A DNA stretch of 64,000 nt. It comes from CAZUZS01 sp964624795 (GTDB taxonomy: Bacteria; Calditrichota; Calditrichia; RBG-13-44-9). The stretch covers positions 1 to 64,000 of the forward strand of contig CAZUZS010000001.1 of the NCBI GenBank assembly GCA_964624795.1, in the 5' to 3' direction. The translations under genes were made by a program, and so were the position numbers. This document shows positions 7,327 through 17,618 of the stretch, piece by piece (position 1 is the stretch's first letter; each line of letters opens with the position of its first letter). Under the pieces are notes generated by a model that was given only the letters and a program-made list of their open reading frames with translations, was not told the origin of the DNA and searched no databases.

Positions 7327-9699
7327 ATGCGACATTTCATACGCGTAATTCGAGCAAACAAATGGACAACCTTTGTCACAATCTTTGGTTTTGCCAGCGG
7401 TTTGGCGGCAGCACTGCTGTTGTTGATTTTCATCCAGCATGAGCTCAGCTACGACAGACAGTGGCAGAATGGGGATCGTGTTTACCGAATGCACACCACA
7501 ATAATGGAAAATAACGACCTCAAGGAATTTCCAATTTGTCTTCGAAAGGCATACACGGAGCTGCCGGGCATGGTTCCGGGCATCGACGCGGCCACACAAA
7601 TCTACCGTACCATCAATCCTGAAATAAAACTTAACGATCAACGTTTCCGCAACCTGCGCTTTTTTTATGTGGATTCAACCTTCTTCCGGGTCTTTCAAAT
7701 GCAAGCCGTCGCGGGAAATCTACGGCATGTTTTGGACGCGCCGGATGCAGTTGTTATGAATGAGCAGACTGCCAAAAGCCTGTTTGGTGATGCCAATCCA
7801 CTCGGTCAAAGCATAAATATATCGGAATATTCGTTGCCAAACCAGGAGCAGGTTTTCCGGGTGGCGGCCGTTGTTCCTGATCTTCCAAAAACAACCCATT
7901 TCGACTTTGATGTTTTGCTGCCGATGTCGGCAAATAGTTATTTGAAATGGCTGGGTGGGCTGGAATTTTTCACATATTATGCTCTTGATAAAAATGCCCC
8001 GATGACGGGGACACTGGAGAATATTAGCCGAACCTATTCTCACCTAAGTGAGGAGTGGGCAAAAAACATAGGGCTTTCCTCGCCACCGGCAGGGAGGCTG
8101 ATCCCCCTCAGGGATATTTACCTGCACTCCCACACCAACAACGGCATCGGTCCGGCCGGCGATCCCGGGACGATTCGTATTTTTGCAATGCTGACCGCCC
8201 TGATCCTGTTGATCGCCATCGCCAATTTTGTCAACCTTTTCCTGGTGCAGGGAAGCCGCCGGTCGCTGGAAACCGGTATCCGGAAAACGCTGGGAGCAAC
8301 GCGCCTTCAATTGATGCGGCATTTCCTGAAAGAGTCTTTTCTCATGACCGCCATCTCGTTTGTCATCGCCTTGTATGCGGTGTCGCTGCTGGTTGATCCA
8401 TTCGGTGAACTGGTGCGCCGGCGGCTTTCAATGGATGCGCTGCTGCAACCGGATTTCTTCCTGGGAATGGTCGGGCTCTTCCTGTTGACAGCATTTTTAG
8501 CAGGAATTTATCCGGCCTGGCACCTCTCAAAACAGCGACCGGTGCAAGTGTTGAAGGGCAGCGGTGCAGCCGGAAAGCAAAAACAGCGCTTGCGAAAAGG
8601 CATTGTTCTGGCGCAGTTTGCGATCTGTATGTTGCTGCTGACCAACCTGCTTGTTCTGCAAAAACAGGTGGATTTTATGAGCAGCAGGCCGCTCGGCTTC
8701 GATGCCAAGGATGTTGTGGCCTACCAGGGTCTGAGTCCGCAGTTACGGAGCGCTTTTCCGCTCATCAAAAACGACCTGCTTCAATTTCCCGATATTGCAT
8801 CGGTAACCGGTTCTCATTCCCGGCCCGGACAGGGGGCCAGCGGTCAGTCCATCAAGTGTTTTGGCAAACCGGACGATTCGCAAATATCCATTCGCGAAGT
8901 CCGGGTACAGCCGGACTATCTGAAAACTTATGGGATGAAGCTGCAAGCCGGTCGCAGTTTCGAAGCAGGCCGTGCCACCGACCGCAACGCGGTTATCTTG
9001 AATGAAGCAGCGGTGCACGCCCTGGGCTTGACGGAACCGGTTGGCGCACAGGTTGTCCTGTTCCGCGATCCCATGGAGGTCATCGGGGTGGTGCAGGATT
9101 ATCATTACGCTTCGCTGCGGAATCCCATTAAGCCTGAGGTTTTTACATACTACAAAGACCAGATTTTCACCATTTCCATCAGAACAAAGAGCGGCGATTC
9201 GCAAAAAACTGTAAGGGACATCAATAGTGTCTTTGCCAAATACGATCCGGACTACACACCCAATTATGTGTTTTTGCAGGACGCTTTTGCCGCCATGTAC
9301 GGCGGGGAATACCGGCTCATCCAATTAGTGAGGGCAGGTTCTCTCCTTGCTGTTCTTCTTACTATGTTGGGTTTGGCATCAATCACCGCCATTACCATCC
9401 AGCAGCGCACCAAAGAGATCGGCATCCGCAAAACAGTCGGCGCTTCCAGTAACGAGATCGTGCGCATGCTGGTCGGCTCGGAAATAAAACGGCTTGTTAT
9501 CACCACTTTTATTGCCGGGCTGCTGGCACTATGGACAATTCAAAAATGGATGGAAAACTACGCTTACCGGATTCATGTGAATTTCTGGGTATTCCTGTTG
9601 GCCGGCACCGCCATCCTGTTTATTGCTTTGACAGTGACTGCTGTGATCAGCTACCGGGCTGCCATAACCAATCCGGTGAAGGCGCTGAGGTACGAATAA
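7327..9699 (+). CDS. MacB/FtsX-type ABC permease 1 (divergent member)
   Basis: 790 residues with the two-module layout of all array permeases: one TM helix (about 18-40), a periplasmic MacB_PCD-like domain, a first FtsX block (TGIRKTLGATRLQLMRHFLKES), a second TM and periplasmic segment from about residue 418, and a second FtsX block (QQRTKEIGIRKTVGAS) ending NPVKALRYE. Unlike the others it begins MRHFIRVIRANKWTT, lacking the amphipathic NYLKIAFRNL start, and its first periplasmic domain is the most divergent by eye. The start is ATG 7327 with AAGGAA upstream. It may be the founding or a functionally distinct member. Confidence 0.92.
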   Translation: MRHFIRVIRANKWTTFVTIFGFASGLAAALLLLIFIQHELSYDRQWQNGDRVYRMHTTIMENNDLKEFPICLRKAYTELPGMVPGIDAATQIYRTINPEIKLNDQRFRNLRFFYVDSTFFRVFQMQAVAGNLRHVLDAPDAVVMNEQTAKSLFGDANPLGQSINISEYSLPNQEQVFRVAAVVPDLPKTTHFDFDVLLPMSANSYLKWLGGLEFFTYYALDKNAPMTGTLENISRTYSHLSEEWAKNIGLSSPPAGRLIPLRDIYLHSHTNNGIGPAGDPGTIRIFAMLTALILLIAIANFVNLFLVQGSRRSLETGIRKTLGATRLQLMRHFLKESFLMTAISFVIALYAVSLLVDPFGELVRRRLSMDALLQPDFFLGMVGLFLLTAFLAGIYPAWHLSKQRPVQVLKGSGAAGKQKQRLRKGIVLAQFAICMLLLTNLLVLQKQVDFMSSRPLGFDAKDVVAYQGLSPQLRSAFPLIKNDLLQFPDIASVTGSHSRPGQGASGQSIKCFGKPDDSQISIREVRVQPDYLKTYGMKLQAGRSFEAGRATDRNAVILNEAAVHALGLTEPVGAQVVLFRDPMEVIGVVQDYHYASLRNPIKPEVFTYYKDQIFTISIRTKSGDSQKTVRDINSVFAKYDPDYTPNYVFLQDAFAAMYGGEYRLIQLVRAGSLLAVLLTMLGLASITAITIQQRTKEIGIRKTVGASSNEIVRMLVGSEIKRLVITTFIAGLLALWTIQKWMENYAYRIHVNFWVFLLAGTAILFIALTVTAVISYRAAITNPVKALRYE

Positions 9700-9721
9700 A
9701 ATGATTTCAGATTGCCATATT

Positions 9722-9738
9722 GTGGCAAGCATTTCGCG
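9722..9738 (+). promoter_or_regulatory. Possible internal sigma-54 promoter before permease 2
   Basis: GTGGCAAGCATTTCGCG: GG at 9724-9725 is followed after exactly 10 bases by GC at 9736-9737, with TGGCA matching the -24 element; the -12 is TCGC instead of TTGC. It lies about 80 bp upstream of the ATG at 9820. No palindromic activator site was found beside it. Confidence 0.35.
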
Positions 9739-9819
9739 GATTGCGAATTTTTAAAGGTATTCGGCAAATCGTTCCAAATACTTTCGGCAGAACTATAAAT
9801 TGAAATAGGAGAGAGTTTC

Positions 9820-12198
9820 ATGTTCTCAAACTACCTGAAAACTGCATTCAGAAACCTTTGGAAATACAAAATATTTTCATTTATCAATATCACCGGCCTG
9901 GCAATTGGAATGGCAGTCTGCATCCTGATTCTTTTGTGGGTGAATGACGAACTGTATTTCGACAGATTCCAGGAAAACGCCCCTCAGTTATTTCGGGTGA
10001 TTCAGGAAGCCGATTATGCCGGCCATGACATCCAGATAGCCCGCACCCCCTTCCCGCTGGAACCCGCGCTCAGAAATGATTTTCCGGAAATTGCCGATGC
10101 TGCCCGGGTATTCATCAACGGAATGACGGTAAAAGTGGGAGAGAAAATTTTCGAAGACGATAAAATGATCTACACCGATCCCTCCTTCCTTAAAATGTTC
10201 TCCTTTCCACTGCTGCAGGGAGATGCCGCCACAGCCCTCTCCAATCCGCTTTCCATTGTTCTGACAGAGAAAATGGCAAAAAAATATTTTGGAACCAGGG
10301 ACGCATTAGGAAAAACGCTGACGGTGGAAAATCAATTTCAGGTGCAGGTTACCGGTATCATAAAAGACATTCCCCGCAATTCCCATATACAGTTCGATTT
10401 TATTGTGCCCCTGGATATCGTAAAGGAATTCGGCTTCGACATCGATCAAATGCCCTGGACGAATTCCAACAACTCTCTTTACACCTACGTGATGCTGCGG
10501 GAAAACGCCAACATGCAGGAGGTGAACCAGAAAATATCAGACATCATGGCCGGGCATGTTTCTACTTCTGCGAACCGCATGTTTCTTCAGCCATTTTCAA
10601 GGATTCACCTTCATTCCGATTTCCTGGGCGATGTGGAAGGCCAGGGAGACATCAAGTACGTTTACATCTTCTCGGTCATGGCGATATTCGTTTTGCTGAT
10701 TGCCTGCATCAACTTCATGAACCTGACCACTGCACGATCCGGTAGCCGGGCAAAGGAAGTGGGAATGCGCAAGGTAATCGGGGCCTCCCGGAGAGACATT
10801 GTCAAACAGTTCTTCGGCGAATCTATCTTGCTTGCGCTGATCGCATTGGGGTTTGCCCTTTTTATGGTGGAGATTTTCCTGCCTGTCTTCAACCATCTTT
10901 CAGGCAAGCAACTGGCAATCGATTATCTGGCAAACTACCAGATGCTTTTCGGATTAATCGGAATTGCGCTTCTTACCGGGCTGGTGGCGGGCAGCTATCC
11001 GGCTTTATTCCTATCATCTTTCCGGCCGGTTAAAGTGCTGAAAGGCAGCCTGAAGTCGGGAGCACAGCGTTCTTTCTTCCGCAAAGTGCTTGTGGTTACA
11101 CAGTTTTCGCTTTCCATTATTTTGATTATCGCCACTACCGTCGTGTATTCGCAGATAAATTATATGAACAAAAAGAACCTGGGATTCGACAAAGAACAAC
11201 TCGTCTATATTCATCTTAATTCCGAGGCCCGGAAAAAATATGAACCGCTGGAAAATGAGCTGCTGAAAAACCCTAACGTATTAAATGTGGCCGTGGCTTC
11301 CCACCTTTTGACCGATGTCACCCATGCCTTCGACCATGTAAGCTGGGAAGGGAAGAATCCGGATGAAAATGTTACGATGAACGGCATTTCGGTGGATTAC
11401 AATTTTATCAAAACACTGAAAATGGAATTGGCCGCCGGACGTGATTTTAACCGGGAACACAGCACGGATGCAACCGGGGCATACGTCATTAATGAAGCGG
11501 CAGCCAGAAAAATGGGATTTGCCTCGCCGGTGGGCAAACAGTTTTCCCTCTCGGAAAAAATGAATCGTCCGGGAACAATAATTGGAGTTGTGAAAGATTT
11601 TCATTTCAAACCGTTGAGCAAGGAAATAGAGCCAATGGTTATGTTCCTGGGGGAAAGGGAACGCTTCTACCTTTATGTGCGGGTGAAACCCGGTAACATT
11701 TCGAATACCATATCCGAACTGAAAAATACCTGGAAAAGCCTGATTCCCGGCGCTCAATTTCACTACGGTTTTTTTGACGAGGCCCAGGCAAAAATGTATG
11801 ACAATGAAAGACGGGTTGGCACCCTGTTTAATTATTTCACCGTTTTGGCAATTTTCATCTCCTGTCTGGGGCTGTTCGGATTGGCTTCTTTCATGGCAGA
11901 GCAGCGCACAAAGGAAATCGGTGTGCGGAAAGTGTTGGGAGCATCCGTGCCAAATGTAATTGTTCTATTGTCCAGGGAATTCAGCTTGTGGGTGCTGCTA
12001 TCGAACGTGATCGCCTGGCCGGTTGCCTGGTTTTTCATGAACAAGTGGCTGCATAATTTCGCGTATAGGACGCAACTGGAGCTTTGGATATTCATCTTTG
12101 CCGGTATTTTGGCGCTGGTCATCGCACTGTTCACGGTGAGCTGGCAGGCCATTCGAGCTGCCACCGCCAACCCCGTAAAATCACTTCGTTATGAGTAA
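9820..12198 (+). CDS. MacB/FtsX-type ABC permease 2
   Basis: 792 residues. It opens with MFSNYLKTAFRNLWKYKIF, a cytoplasmic amphipathic start followed by TM1 (about 20-41). The first periplasmic domain (about 45-280) ends with short LQPF before the first FtsX block (SRAKEVGMRKVIGASRRDI). A second hydrophobic segment is at about 427-447. The final FtsX block is EQRTKEIGVRKVLGAS, then IAWPVAWFFMNKWL and NPVKSLRYE. Family members transmit conformational change across the membrane rather than pumping through it; substrate unknown. Ribosome-binding site AGGAGAG. The loop before LQPF is short, placing it with permeases 5, 6 and 7. Confidence 0.95.
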   Translation: MFSNYLKTAFRNLWKYKIFSFINITGLAIGMAVCILILLWVNDELYFDRFQENAPQLFRVIQEADYAGHDIQIARTPFPLEPALRNDFPEIADAARVFINGMTVKVGEKIFEDDKMIYTDPSFLKMFSFPLLQGDAATALSNPLSIVLTEKMAKKYFGTRDALGKTLTVENQFQVQVTGIIKDIPRNSHIQFDFIVPLDIVKEFGFDIDQMPWTNSNNSLYTYVMLRENANMQEVNQKISDIMAGHVSTSANRMFLQPFSRIHLHSDFLGDVEGQGDIKYVYIFSVMAIFVLLIACINFMNLTTARSGSRAKEVGMRKVIGASRRDIVKQFFGESILLALIALGFALFMVEIFLPVFNHLSGKQLAIDYLANYQMLFGLIGIALLTGLVAGSYPALFLSSFRPVKVLKGSLKSGAQRSFFRKVLVVTQFSLSIILIIATTVVYSQINYMNKKNLGFDKEQLVYIHLNSEARKKYEPLENELLKNPNVLNVAVASHLLTDVTHAFDHVSWEGKNPDENVTMNGISVDYNFIKTLKMELAAGRDFNREHSTDATGAYVINEAAARKMGFASPVGKQFSLSEKMNRPGTIIGVVKDFHFKPLSKEIEPMVMFLGERERFYLYVRVKPGNISNTISELKNTWKSLIPGAQFHYGFFDEAQAKMYDNERRVGTLFNYFTVLAIFISCLGLFGLASFMAEQRTKEIGVRKVLGASVPNVIVLLSREFSLWVLLSNVIAWPVAWFFMNKWLHNFAYRTQLELWIFIFAGILALVIALFTVSWQAIRAATANPVKSLRYE

Positions 12199-12294
12199 TA
12201 ACAAGGCGGAAGAATTACACCATGAATAGAGGAAATTCAAATAAAACACATTATGCCTGAAGCGTCGGTTGCATGACGCAAAAGGGAGAAAGAA

Positions 12295-14703
12295 ATGTTA
12301 AAAAATTATTTAAAGATAGCCTTCCGAAATTTAATCAAACACAAGCTGTTTTCGTGTATCAATATTTTCGGATTGGCGATCGGTATAACCGGCAGCATTC
12401 TTATTATACTTTTCGTCAATTATGAAAAAAGCTATGACCGGTATAATGAAAAGGCAGACAGAACCTACAGACTCGCGGTCAGTGCATTAGTCGGTGACAC
12501 CAAAATAAATCAGACCTTTTCATCGTCAATTACCTTTACAAAATTGTTGGAGGATTTCCCCGAAATTGAAACCGGTGTCAAGTTTTTGAAGATTGGCAAA
12601 TCGCCCGTTTTTATTGGAAATAAAATATTTTATGAGCCCAGGGTATTTGCGGTTGACTCTGTCTTTTATGATGTGTTCTCGATCCCCCTGTTGCATGGGA
12701 ATCCCAAAACCGCCCTGGTTGAACCGCGCTCAGTTGTATTATCCAAAAGTTCAGCGCTGAAATATTTCGGGACAACCGATGTGGTCGGGAAGGTATTAGC
12801 ACTGAACACATCTCGTGAAACGGGGAATGTTGATTTTAAAATAACCGGTGTTTCCGAAAACATGCCGGCCGATTCCCATTTCCATTATAACATGCTGCTT
12901 TCGCTGACCAGTTTTCCTGAGTATATAAACGACAAGGGATGGAGCAGTAATAATTTCATTTCCTATATCGTTTTAAAGGAAAATACCTCAAAGGACAATT
13001 TTGAGGAAAAGCTAAAGGATTTTACCCGCAAATACATGGGCGGTGAAAAATTTGATGAATGGGTTGCAAAGGGGAATTACTGGAAATATTATTTGCAACC
13101 GTTAACCAGCATCCATCTGAATTCCGATCTCAACGGCGAGTTCGAGCCGAACGGAAACATCACATACGTACGTATTTTTTCGATCATCAGCATAATTGTG
13201 TTATTAATTGCCTGTATCAATTTCATGAATCTGTCCACGGCAAAAGCTTCATTGCGCGCAAAAGAAGTCGGGCTCCGCAAGGTTGTGGGTGCAGACAAGA
13301 AAAAATTGATTTTCCAATTTTTATCCGAATCAACACTCCTGAGTTTTCTTGCATTGGCAATTGCAGTGGCAATGATTGAATTTCTACTGCCATACTACAA
13401 GGAGTTTGTCGGTCGACCGATCACCATCAACTATTTTGAAAATCTGAGTATAATTTTTCTCCTGGTTTTTTCCGGACTTACGGTTGGCATTGTTTCCGGC
13501 TCCTATCCTGCGTTTGTATTGTCTTCATTTAAACCAGTAGCGGTGTTGAAAAATGAATCCACTCAAAAAACAAGCCGCTTCAATTTTAGAAATATCCTGG
13601 TGGTAGTTCAGTTTGCCGTATCAATTATTCTTATCGCAGGGACAATAATCGTGTACCGCCAGATTCAATATGTGCAAAACAAAAACCTGGGTTTTGACAA
13701 GGAGCAGGTGCTGGTCGTTAAAAATCCGGGCACCATTGACAAAAACATACAGCCTTTCAAACAAGCCTTATCAGATTACAGAAATATTGTGAAGGTTTCG
13801 GGTTCGGCTTCATTGCCCGGTACGCCATTTAGTAATATCGGTTTTGGCGCAGAAGGTGTGCAAGGATTTACCTTAAATCTTTGCATTTGTGATAATGATT
13901 TTCAGAAAACTTTAAACCTGGAGATGGTAAAAGGCAGGTTTTTTTCCAGGGAATTCCCATCCGACTCGAACGCGGTAGTTCTTAACCAGGAAGCGGCTAA
14001 ATTATTGGGCTGGGACGATCCAATTGGGAAAGAGATTAATAATTGGCGCAAGCACCGGACCAATTTCCATGTAATCGGCGTCGTAAAAGATTTTCACTAC
14101 GAGTCCCTTCATCAGAAAATCCGGCCAATGGCTTTATTCCGGATTGGCGGATATTATAAACGGAGTGAAAGCTACATTTCTGTCCAGGTTAAAACGGGCG
14201 AATTGGCTGAAACCATAAAATTCATCGAGAATAAATGGAAGCAGTTTGCGCCCGGCGCGCCTTTCGAATATTCATTTCTCAACGATGATTTTAACAGCCT
14301 TTATAATAATGAAAAACAGACTGAGCAATTATTCCTGATCTTTTCGTCCCTGGCAATTTTTATCGCATGTCTCGGTTTGCTTGGCCTCGCTTCATACATA
14401 GCCGAACGACGTACTAAAGAAATCGGGATCAGGAAAATTCTCGGTGCTTCAGTCGCAAGAATTGTTTTTTCGATGTCCGGTGAATTTGTCAAGTGGGTGA
14501 TATTGGCAAATATCATCGCCTGGCCGGTTGCCTGGTTTTTCATGAATAAATGGCTGCAAAGCTTTGCCTACCGTATCCATATCAGTTGGTGGGTATTTGC
14601 CCTTGCCGGAGGTTTGGCGCTAATCATTGCACTTCTGACTGTAAGCTGGCAGGCAATCCGGGCCGCAACGGCAAACCCGGTTGAGTCTTTAAGATATGAA
14701 TAA
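12295..14703 (+). CDS. MacB/FtsX-type ABC permease 3
   Basis: 802 residues starting MLKNYLKIAFRNLIKHKLF, 96 bp after permease 2, with GGGAGA upstream. The first FtsX block is LRAKEVGLRKVVGADKKKL and the second is ERRTKEIGIRKILGASVAR; it ends RAATANPVESLRYE. Before the LQPL motif it has an extra segment of about 20 residues (RKYMGGEKFDEWVAKGNY) that permeases 8, 9 and 10 also have in related form (KYVGP...). Its C-terminal 65 residues are very like permeases 2, 6 and 7, whereas the periplasmic domains differ, suggesting conserved mechanics and varied ligand recognition. Confidence 0.95.
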   Translation: MLKNYLKIAFRNLIKHKLFSCINIFGLAIGITGSILIILFVNYEKSYDRYNEKADRTYRLAVSALVGDTKINQTFSSSITFTKLLEDFPEIETGVKFLKIGKSPVFIGNKIFYEPRVFAVDSVFYDVFSIPLLHGNPKTALVEPRSVVLSKSSALKYFGTTDVVGKVLALNTSRETGNVDFKITGVSENMPADSHFHYNMLLSLTSFPEYINDKGWSSNNFISYIVLKENTSKDNFEEKLKDFTRKYMGGEKFDEWVAKGNYWKYYLQPLTSIHLNSDLNGEFEPNGNITYVRIFSIISIIVLLIACINFMNLSTAKASLRAKEVGLRKVVGADKKKLIFQFLSESTLLSFLALAIAVAMIEFLLPYYKEFVGRPITINYFENLSIIFLLVFSGLTVGIVSGSYPAFVLSSFKPVAVLKNESTQKTSRFNFRNILVVVQFAVSIILIAGTIIVYRQIQYVQNKNLGFDKEQVLVVKNPGTIDKNIQPFKQALSDYRNIVKVSGSASLPGTPFSNIGFGAEGVQGFTLNLCICDNDFQKTLNLEMVKGRFFSREFPSDSNAVVLNQEAAKLLGWDDPIGKEINNWRKHRTNFHVIGVVKDFHYESLHQKIRPMALFRIGGYYKRSESYISVQVKTGELAETIKFIENKWKQFAPGAPFEYSFLNDDFNSLYNNEKQTEQLFLIFSSLAIFIACLGLLGLASYIAERRTKEIGIRKILGASVARIVFSMSGEFVKWVILANIIAWPVAWFFMNKWLQSFAYRIHISWWVFALAGGLALIIALLTVSWQAIRAATANPVESLRYE

Positions 14704-14941
14704 TAAGCACCAAGGGACAGGAGACGGAAACAGGCTAAAAAAACTCAGAACGTAGAGTTCAGTGTGCACGTCTAAGGAGAGGACAGGGAAAACAGGATTC
14801 CCGAAATTTGTTTGAATAAAGGCAAAAGGTCATAGCAATGCGCTTTAATTCCATGAAAATAAGAAAATACTATTGGGGCCGTAAATATCATCCACCGGTT
14901 ATTATCGGGTGTGCAACTGCCACTTTACCAGGAGGATAAGC
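14704..14941. other. Intergenic gap between permeases 3 and 4
   Basis: 238 bp with no gene. It shows purine-rich runs (AAGGAGAGGACAGGG at about 14774-14788). A GG-N10-GC pair (AGGTCATAGCAATGC, about 14828-14842) is too weak to call a sigma-54 promoter. Confidence 0.5.
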
Positions 14942-17359
14942 ATGCTAAAGAACTACTTCAAAATCGCCTTCCGGAACATGTTCCGGCACAAAGTCTTTTC
15001 CGGAATTAATATTGCCGGTCTGGCAATCGGGATTGCCGCTTGCATGTTGATTTTGCTGTTTATTCAGAGGGAATTCTCCTTTGAAAAGAATCATCATAAA
15101 GCGGGGCGGATTTACCGGGTGCTGACCATCGACCGGGCGCTGGGAACCCACAACCAGCGGGTAGGAATTACCATGCCGCCGTTGGGGCCGGTGCTGCCAG
15201 AAACCTTCCCGGAGGTGGAAGAGGCGCTGCGGCTTACCGGTGGTGGAAAAAACCTGCTGAAATACGGCGACAGGCCGGGAATTTACGCAAAAAATATGCG
15301 CTCCGCCGATGCCAATTTTTTTGATTTCTTCGATTTCAAACTGCTGGAAGGCAAGCGGGAAAAGGCCCTTTCCGAGCCTTTCAGCATTGTCCTGACCCAA
15401 AGCCTTGCCAAACAGCTTTTTGGAAACGAGGAACCATTGGGAAAAACCATTCAGACCGGCAGCGGGAACGATGTGAAGGTTGCCGGGATTTTGCAGGATT
15501 TGCCGGACAACAGCCACCTGGATTTCGATGCGCTACTATCGATTTCCACCTCGATTTCCGTGGCGAAAGCAAACCAGCCGCCCAATGCCACGCAGCCTAT
15601 CTGGCTCGAGAACTGGAACATGGTTGCCATGCCGACCTACGTCCTTTTGAAAGACGGCGTCTCCCCGGAGGGGCTGGATGAGAAGTTTACAAAGCTCTGC
15701 CGGGACCATGGCGTGGGAGACAATTTCAGCATTACGCTGCAACCATTGCTAAATGTTCACTTGCATTCCACCGATATCATCTTCGATGGGGTGGCGAATA
15801 AAAGCGACATCAAGAGTATTTATATATTTTCTGCCATCGCCCTGCTCATTTTGCTAATCGCTATCGTCAATTACATGAATCTCTCCACTGCCCGCAGTAC
15901 CCGCCGGGCAAAAGAGGTGGGCATGAGGAAAGTGGTCGGCTCCCTGCGCAGCCAGCTTTTGTCCCAGTTTATGGGTGAATCCCTGATTACCACTTTTATT
16001 GCATTACTCATAGCACTCCCAATAGCGGAATTTACGCTCCCACTGCTCAACCACCTGGTTGGCGCATCCATGTCGCTGCATCTGTTCCAAAATTACATAA
16101 TGATTATATTTATGATTTCCGCCCTGTTCCTGGTAGGGATTTTAGCGGGAATCTACCCGGCCCTCGTTCTTTCCAACTTCAAACCGGTTACCGTTCTGAA
16201 GGGAAATTTTTCATCCGGGCGAAAAGGCACCGCACTGCGCAAAGCACTGGTAGTCTTTCAATTTACACTATCCATCGCGCTGATCGGCCTCACTGTCGTC
16301 GTTCAAAGGCAGATGTATTACGTGCAGCACAAAGACCTGGGTTACGACCGCGAGCAGGTCATGGTTTTTGATATGACAGATCGGAAGATGGGCGAAAAGA
16401 TCGAGACATTCCGCAAGGAATTGGCCAAAAGCGGCTCTTTTGTGTCGGTAGCTGTCTCCAGCAACGTACCGGGACGAACCTTTGGCCGCACCGGCGTACG
16501 CCCGGAGGGCGCTTCCGACCAGGATATTTGGATATGGAGCAATTTCTTTGTCAGTCCCGAAACCATTCCTACGTTGGGAATGAAGATGGCACAGGGGCGA
16601 AATTTTAGCCGCGAAATAGCCAGCGATACCAGCGACGCGGTCATCATCAACGAGATCGCAGTGAAACAGTTGGGCTGGGACGATCCCCTGAACAAGCGAA
16701 TCTATTTTGGCAGGTCGGATTCCACCGGGGCACAGGTGATCGGGGTGGTAAAGGATTTCCACTTCATCGGCATGCATCAACCGATCGAGCCGGTAGTCAT
16801 TTTCCCGCTGTCCCGTTTTCCGGGGGGTGTGCTGACTGCCAGAATTCAGGCTGGTCGCATTCCAGAAGCGCTGCAGTATGCGGAACAGAAATGGCACGAG
16901 ATCTATCCCAACTATCCGTTCAGCTACAGTTTTCTGGATGATGAATTCAATAATTTATACCTGCAGGATATCAATACCGCCAAGATTGTGAATATCTTTT
17001 CCGTATTGGCGATTTTCATTGCCTGTCTGGGACTCTTCAGTCTTTCCAGCCATTCCACCGCTATGCGAATTAAAGAGATCGGGGTGCGGAAAGTAATGGG
17101 AGCTTCCACCGGACTCATCATCCGGCTGCTGGTATTCGATTTCATCCGCTGGGTGCTGCTGGCCAATATTTTCGCCTGGCCGCTGGCCTGGTTTGCGGCT
17201 ACCACATGGTTGAATAGTTTTGCTTACCGGATTACCCTGGAACCCCTGCCCTTCCTTTTGGCCAGCATCATTGCCCTCGCGATAGCGGTTGTTACGGTAT
17301 TGAGTCAATCGTGGCGCGCGGCAGTGGTTAATCCCGCCAAGGCACTGAGGTATGAATGA
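14942..17359 (+). CDS. MacB/FtsX-type ABC permease 4
   Basis: 805 residues. The start is ATG 14942 (MLKNYFKIAFRNMFRHKVF) because AGGAGG is placed seven bases upstream; an in-frame ATG 11 codons earlier lacks one. The first FtsX block is RRAKEVGMRKVVGSLRSQL. The last FtsX block is unusual: MRIKEIGVRKVMGAS replaces the EQRTKEIG form of most array members, and the C-terminal TM stretch (IFAWPLAWFAATTWLNSFAY) differs too. It ends NPAKALRYE. The segment before LQPL is short (RDHGVGDNFSITLQPL). It is one of the more divergent members and may recognise a different partner. Confidence 0.94.
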   Translation: MLKNYFKIAFRNMFRHKVFSGINIAGLAIGIAACMLILLFIQREFSFEKNHHKAGRIYRVLTIDRALGTHNQRVGITMPPLGPVLPETFPEVEEALRLTGGGKNLLKYGDRPGIYAKNMRSADANFFDFFDFKLLEGKREKALSEPFSIVLTQSLAKQLFGNEEPLGKTIQTGSGNDVKVAGILQDLPDNSHLDFDALLSISTSISVAKANQPPNATQPIWLENWNMVAMPTYVLLKDGVSPEGLDEKFTKLCRDHGVGDNFSITLQPLLNVHLHSTDIIFDGVANKSDIKSIYIFSAIALLILLIAIVNYMNLSTARSTRRAKEVGMRKVVGSLRSQLLSQFMGESLITTFIALLIALPIAEFTLPLLNHLVGASMSLHLFQNYIMIIFMISALFLVGILAGIYPALVLSNFKPVTVLKGNFSSGRKGTALRKALVVFQFTLSIALIGLTVVVQRQMYYVQHKDLGYDREQVMVFDMTDRKMGEKIETFRKELAKSGSFVSVAVSSNVPGRTFGRTGVRPEGASDQDIWIWSNFFVSPETIPTLGMKMAQGRNFSREIASDTSDAVIINEIAVKQLGWDDPLNKRIYFGRSDSTGAQVIGVVKDFHFIGMHQPIEPVVIFPLSRFPGGVLTARIQAGRIPEALQYAEQKWHEIYPNYPFSYSFLDDEFNNLYLQDINTAKIVNIFSVLAIFIACLGLFSLSSHSTAMRIKEIGVRKVMGASTGLIIRLLVFDFIRWVLLANIFAWPLAWFAATTWLNSFAYRITLEPLPFLLASIIALAIAVVTVLSQSWRAAVVNPAKALRYE

Positions 17360-17618
17360 GCAAAGGGCGGAGGGCATAGCACATAGCGGGCTACCGGAAA
17401 ACGGAGTACGGAGACCGAAGAAGAAATCGCAAAGCGCAAAGAGCATAGTACATGGCGAAAAGTGCCGGAATTTATGAGGAGACAAAAGGAGGGAGCAGGG
17501 AGAGTGGAGAAGGAATCAATAATGCTTTATAATTCAAAAGGAACGAAGAAGAGAAAATTTTGAAATCGACTACCGGTCTCCGTCTATAATCGCTATACCA
17601 TTTTAACTGGAGTTCGTT
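17360..17618. repeat. Inverted word-repeat region after permease 4
   Basis: Directly after the stop codon comes GCAAAGGGCGGAGGGCATAG, then ACGGAGTACGGAGACCG (about 17403-17419) and a second run GCAAAGCGCAAAGAGCATAG (about 17430). CCGGTCTCCG (17573-17582), near the far end, is the inverse of the GGAGACCG word. No gene is present. Similar runs follow permeases 6, 7, 8, 11 and 12. Confidence 0.6.

Noticed and set aside
14820..14845. GG-N10-GC pair AGGTCATAGCAATGC before permease 4
   Set aside because: Spacing fits but the -24 (AAGG) and -12 (ATGC) both deviate; such matches arise by chance.
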